From Aureococcus anophagefferens (Eukaryota > Sar > Pelagophyceae > Pelagomonadales > Pelagomonadaceae), in assembly GCF_000186865.1 (NCBI RefSeq), contig NW_008705577.1, forward strand, positions 178,147 to 206,871: a stretch of 28,725 bases of DNA, read 5' to 3'. Below the pieces are notes generated by a model that worked only from the letters and a program-made list of their open reading frames with translations, did not search any database and had not been told where the DNA came from. Below, piece after piece: positions 26,038 through 28,725 of the stretch (the stretch's first letter is position 1; the number at the start of each line of letters is the position of its first letter). The translations under genes and the position numbers were made by a program.

Positions 26038-28636
26038 CGAGTCGCTCTTCCGCGTCGTCGAGGTGCCCGCCGCGGACCACGCCGCCGGCGGGCCGCGAGG
26101 TGGGAGGCCGGGCTTGCATGCGCTTGGCGTGCACCGAGGACTCGAAGACGTAGCGGAGCGGGTCCCGGCGCGCCGGCCGCCGGCCGCGCCGAGTCGCTCT
26201 TCGCCGTCGTCGAGGTGCCCGCCGCGGACCACGCCGCCGGCGGGCGACGAGGTCGGAGGCCGGGCTTGCATGCGCTTGACGTGCACCGAGGACTCGAAGA
26301 CGTAGCGGAGCGGGTCCCGGCGCGCCGGCCGCCGGCCGCGCCGAGTCGCTCTTCGCCGTCGTCGAGGTGCCCGCCGCGGACCACGCCGCCGGCGGGCCGC
26401 GAGGTGGGAGGCCGGGCTTGCATGCGCTTGGCGTGCACCGAGGACTCGAAGACGTAGCGGAGCGGGTCCCGGCGCGCCGGCCGCCGGCCGCGCCGCGCAA
26501 GAGCGAGTCGCTCTTCGCCGTCGTCGAGGTGCCCGCCGCGGACCACGCCGCCGGCGGGCCGCGAGGTCGGAGGCCGGGCTTCCATGCGCTTGACGTGCAC
26601 CGAGGACTCGAAGACGTAGCGGAGCGGGTCCCGGCGCGCCGGCCGCCGGCCGCGCCGCGCAAGAGCGAGTCGCTCTTCGCCGTCGTCGAGGTGCCCGCCG
26701 CGGACCACGCCGCCGGCGGGCGACGAGGTCGGAGGCCGGGCTTCCATGCGCTTGACGTGCACCGAGGACTCGAAGACGTAGCGGAGCGGGTCCCGGCGCG
26801 CCGGCCGCCGGCCGCGCCGCGCAAGAGCGAGTCGCTCTTCCGCGTCGTCGAGGTGCCCGCCGCGGACCACGCCGCCGGCGGGCCGCGAGGTGGGAGGCCG
26901 GGCTTGCATGCGCTTGGCGTGCACCGAGGACTTGAAGACGTAGCGGAGCGGGTCCCGGCGCGCCGGCCGCCGGCCGCGCCGCGCAAGAGCGAGTCGCTCT
27001 TCGCCGTCGTCGAGGTGCCCGCCGCGGACCACGCCGACGGCGGGCGACGAGGTCGGAGGCCGGGCTTGCATGCGCTTGACGTGCACCGAGGACTCGAAGA
27101 CGTAGCGGAGCGGGTCCCGGCGCGCCGGCCGCCGGCCGCGCCGCGCAAGAGCGAGTCGTTCTTCGCCGTCGTCGATTTGCCCGCCGCGGATCACCCCGCC
27201 GGCGGGCGACGAGGTCGGAGGCCGGGCTTGCATGCGCTTGACGTGCACCGAGGACTCGAAGACGTAGCGGAGCGGGTCCCGGCGCGCCGGCCGCCGGCCG
27301 CGCCGAGTCGCTCTTCGCCGTCGTCGAGGTGCCCGCCGCGGACCACGCCGCCGGCGGGCCGCGAGGTGGGAGGCCGGGCTTGCATGCGCTTGGCGTGCAC
27401 CGAGGACTCGAAGACGTAGCGGAGCGGGTCCCGGCGCGCCGGCCGCCGGCCGCGCCGCGCAAGAGCGAGTCGCTCTTCGCCGTCGTCGAGGTGCCCGCCG
27501 CGGACCACGCCGCCGGCGGGCCGCGAGGTGGGAGGCCGGGCTTGCATGCGCTTGGCGTGCACCGAGGACTCGAAGACGTAGCGGAGCGGGTCCCGGCGCG
27601 CCGGCCGCCGGCCGCGCCGAGTCGCTCTTCGCCGTCGTCGAGGTGCCCGCCGCGGACCACGCCGCCGGCGGGCCGCGAGGTGGGAGGCCGGGCTTGCATG
27701 CGCTTGGCGTGCACCGAGGACTCGAAGACGTAGCGGAGCGGGTCCCGGCGCGCCGGCCGCCGGCCGCGCCGCGCAAGAGCGAGTCGCTCTTCGCCGTCGT
27801 CGAGGTGCCCGACGCGGATCACGCCGCCGGCGGGCGACGAGGTCGGAGGCCGGGCTTCCATGCGCTTGACGTGCACCGAGGACTCGAAGACGTAGCGGAG
27901 CGGGTCCCGGCGCGCCGGCCGCCGGCCGCGCCGCGCAAGAGCGAGTCGCTCTTCGCCGTCGTCGAGGTGCCCGCCGCGGACCACGCCGCCGGCGGGCCGC
28001 GAGGTCGGAGGCCGGGCTTGCATGCGCTTGACGTGCACCGAGGACTCGAAGACGTAGCGGAGCGGGTCCCGGCGCGCCGGCCGCCGGCCGCGCCGAGTCG
28101 CTCTTCGCCGTCGTCGAGGTGCCCGCCGCGGACCACGCCGCCGGCGGGCCGCGAGGTGGGAGGCCGGGCTTGCATGCGCTTGGCGTGCACCGAGGACTCG
28201 AAGACGTAGCGGAGCGGGTCCCGGCGCGCCGGCCGCCGGCCGCGCCGCGCAAGAGCGAGTCGCTCTTCGCCGTCGTCGAGGTGCCCGCCGCGGACCACGC
28301 CGCCGGCGGGCGACGAGGTCGGAGGCCGGGCTTCCATGCGCTTGACGTGCACCGAGGACTCGAAGACGTAGCGGAGCGGGTCCCGGCGCGCCGGCCGCCG
28401 GCCGCGCCGCGCAAGAGCGAGTCGCTCTTCGCCGTCGTCGAGGTGCCCGCCGCGGACCACGCCGCCGGCGGGCCGCGAGGTCGGAGGCCGGGCTTCCATG
28501 CGCTTGACGTGGACCGAGGACTCGAAGACGTAGCGGAGCGGGTCCCGGCGCGCCGGCCGCCGGCCGCGCCGCGCAAGAGCGAGTCGCTCTTCGCCGTCGT
28601 CGAGGTGCCCGACGCGGATCACGCCGCCGGCGGGCC
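26038..28636. repeat. Satellite array, 17 copies spaced 162 or 152 bp
   Basis: Copies begin with GAGTCG at 26038, 26191, 26343, 26505, 26667, 26829, 26991, 27153, 27305, 27467, 27619, 27781, 27943, 28095, 28257, 28419 and 28581 (last one truncated). Spacings are 153, 152, 162 (x5), 152, 162, 152, 162, 162, 152, 162, 162, 162. The long form has the odd palindrome AAGAGCGAGTCGCTCTT at the unit junction; the short form lacks about 10 bp and with them its left arm. Internal variants define type A (GCCGCGAGGTGGG with CTTGGCGTG), type B (GCGACGAGGTCGG with CTTGACGTG) and hybrids. Long open frames cross the array on both strands only because stops are rare in GC-rich DNA. I see no coding evidence. 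Confidence 0.95.
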
Positions 28637-28725
28637 ACCGCCGCCCCCCGGGGCGACGACGACCGCGCCCCGGGGGGTGACGCCTCCCCCCGGGGGCGGA
28701 CGGGCGCGATCGCGGTCGTGGGAAC
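28637..28725. repeat. G/C-run region with 12-bp inverted repeat at the array's edge
   Basis: CCCCCCGGGGCG (28644-28655) and CGCCCCGGGGGG (28666-28677) are perfectly complementary with a 10-nt loop. Another CCCCCCGGGGG run follows at about 28,685. The satellite breaks off at 28636, directly before this structure. No gene is seen. Confidence 0.75.

Noticed and set aside
25892..27148. Upstream extension of the BspA-type frame into the satellite (start at 27148)
   Set aside because: The extension is only repeat translation. The Met at 25891 begins a good signal peptide, so it is the start.
26038..28636. CRISPR-like array
   Set aside because: Whole 152-162-bp units are repeated without unique spacers and the host looks eukaryotic; it is a satellite.
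25816..28638. Very long minus-strand open frames (up to 940 codons) and plus-strand frames across the satellite
   Set aside because: Several frames on both strands are open at once because the repeat is GC-rich and stop-poor. The 152-bp units shift frame, the translations show no domain, and no start or signal peptide fits.

Overview
The window looks like nuclear DNA of a very GC-rich, compact, intron-poor microalgal eukaryote. The protein families are eukaryotic: a VMP1-like ER membrane protein, a DENN-domain protein, a DTW-domain tRNA modifier, an OGFOD3-like oxygenase, a CS/NudC-like protein, a P3A plasma-membrane H+-ATPase and a giant Sfi1/centrin-type repeat protein. Two spliceosomal introns can be placed by reading frame: a 55-nt GT-AG intron and a 90-nt intron that appears to be GC-AG. 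A secreted BspA/DUF285-repeat protein with an ShKT tail, third-codon positions almost all G or C, and ankyrin paralogues suggest a stramenopile, perhaps a pelagophyte of the Aureococcus type. That taxonomic call is inference, not a database match.

Layout. 1-914 (-): 5' part of a VMP1/VTT-like gene that leaves the left edge. 915-3210: 2.3 kb gene-poor, less GC-rich spacer holding an imperfect direct repeat and a perfect 16-bp inverted repeat. 3211-4713 (+): DENND11/LCHN-like. 4845-5675 (+): DTW-domain protein. 5672-6623 (-): unrecognised two-exon gene. 6638-7606 (-): membrane-anchored 2-oxoglutarate/Fe(II) oxygenase. 7742-8458 (-): ankyrin protein A. 8670-9878 (+): membrane-anchored cupin-like glycoprotein. 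9885-16840 (-): Sfi1-like protein of about 2,300 residues with about fifty W-repeats, interrupted in this assembly near a single N. 17129-18019 (+): ankyrin protein B, sharing a C-terminal module with A. 18028-19185 (-): acidic protein of unknown function. 19406-20218 (+): CS/NudC-like. 20411-23245 (+): H+-ATPase. 23599-23863: C/T-rich simple repeat. 23864-25891 (-): BspA-repeat surface protein. 26038-28636: satellite of 17 copies with 162-bp and 152-bp spacings.

The genes do not form one pathway and no operon-like functional cluster is visible. The strongest leads are structural. The satellite has two length classes that differ by loss of one arm of a palindrome. The two ankyrin paralogues share a C-terminal module and appear mosaic in codon use. 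A huge two-phase Sfi1-like array has a KEN box in its tail. All three convergent gene pairs are separated by 8 bp or less, one of them overlapping at its stop codons. The intron in the proton-pump gene contains an inverted repeat and appears to use a GC donor.
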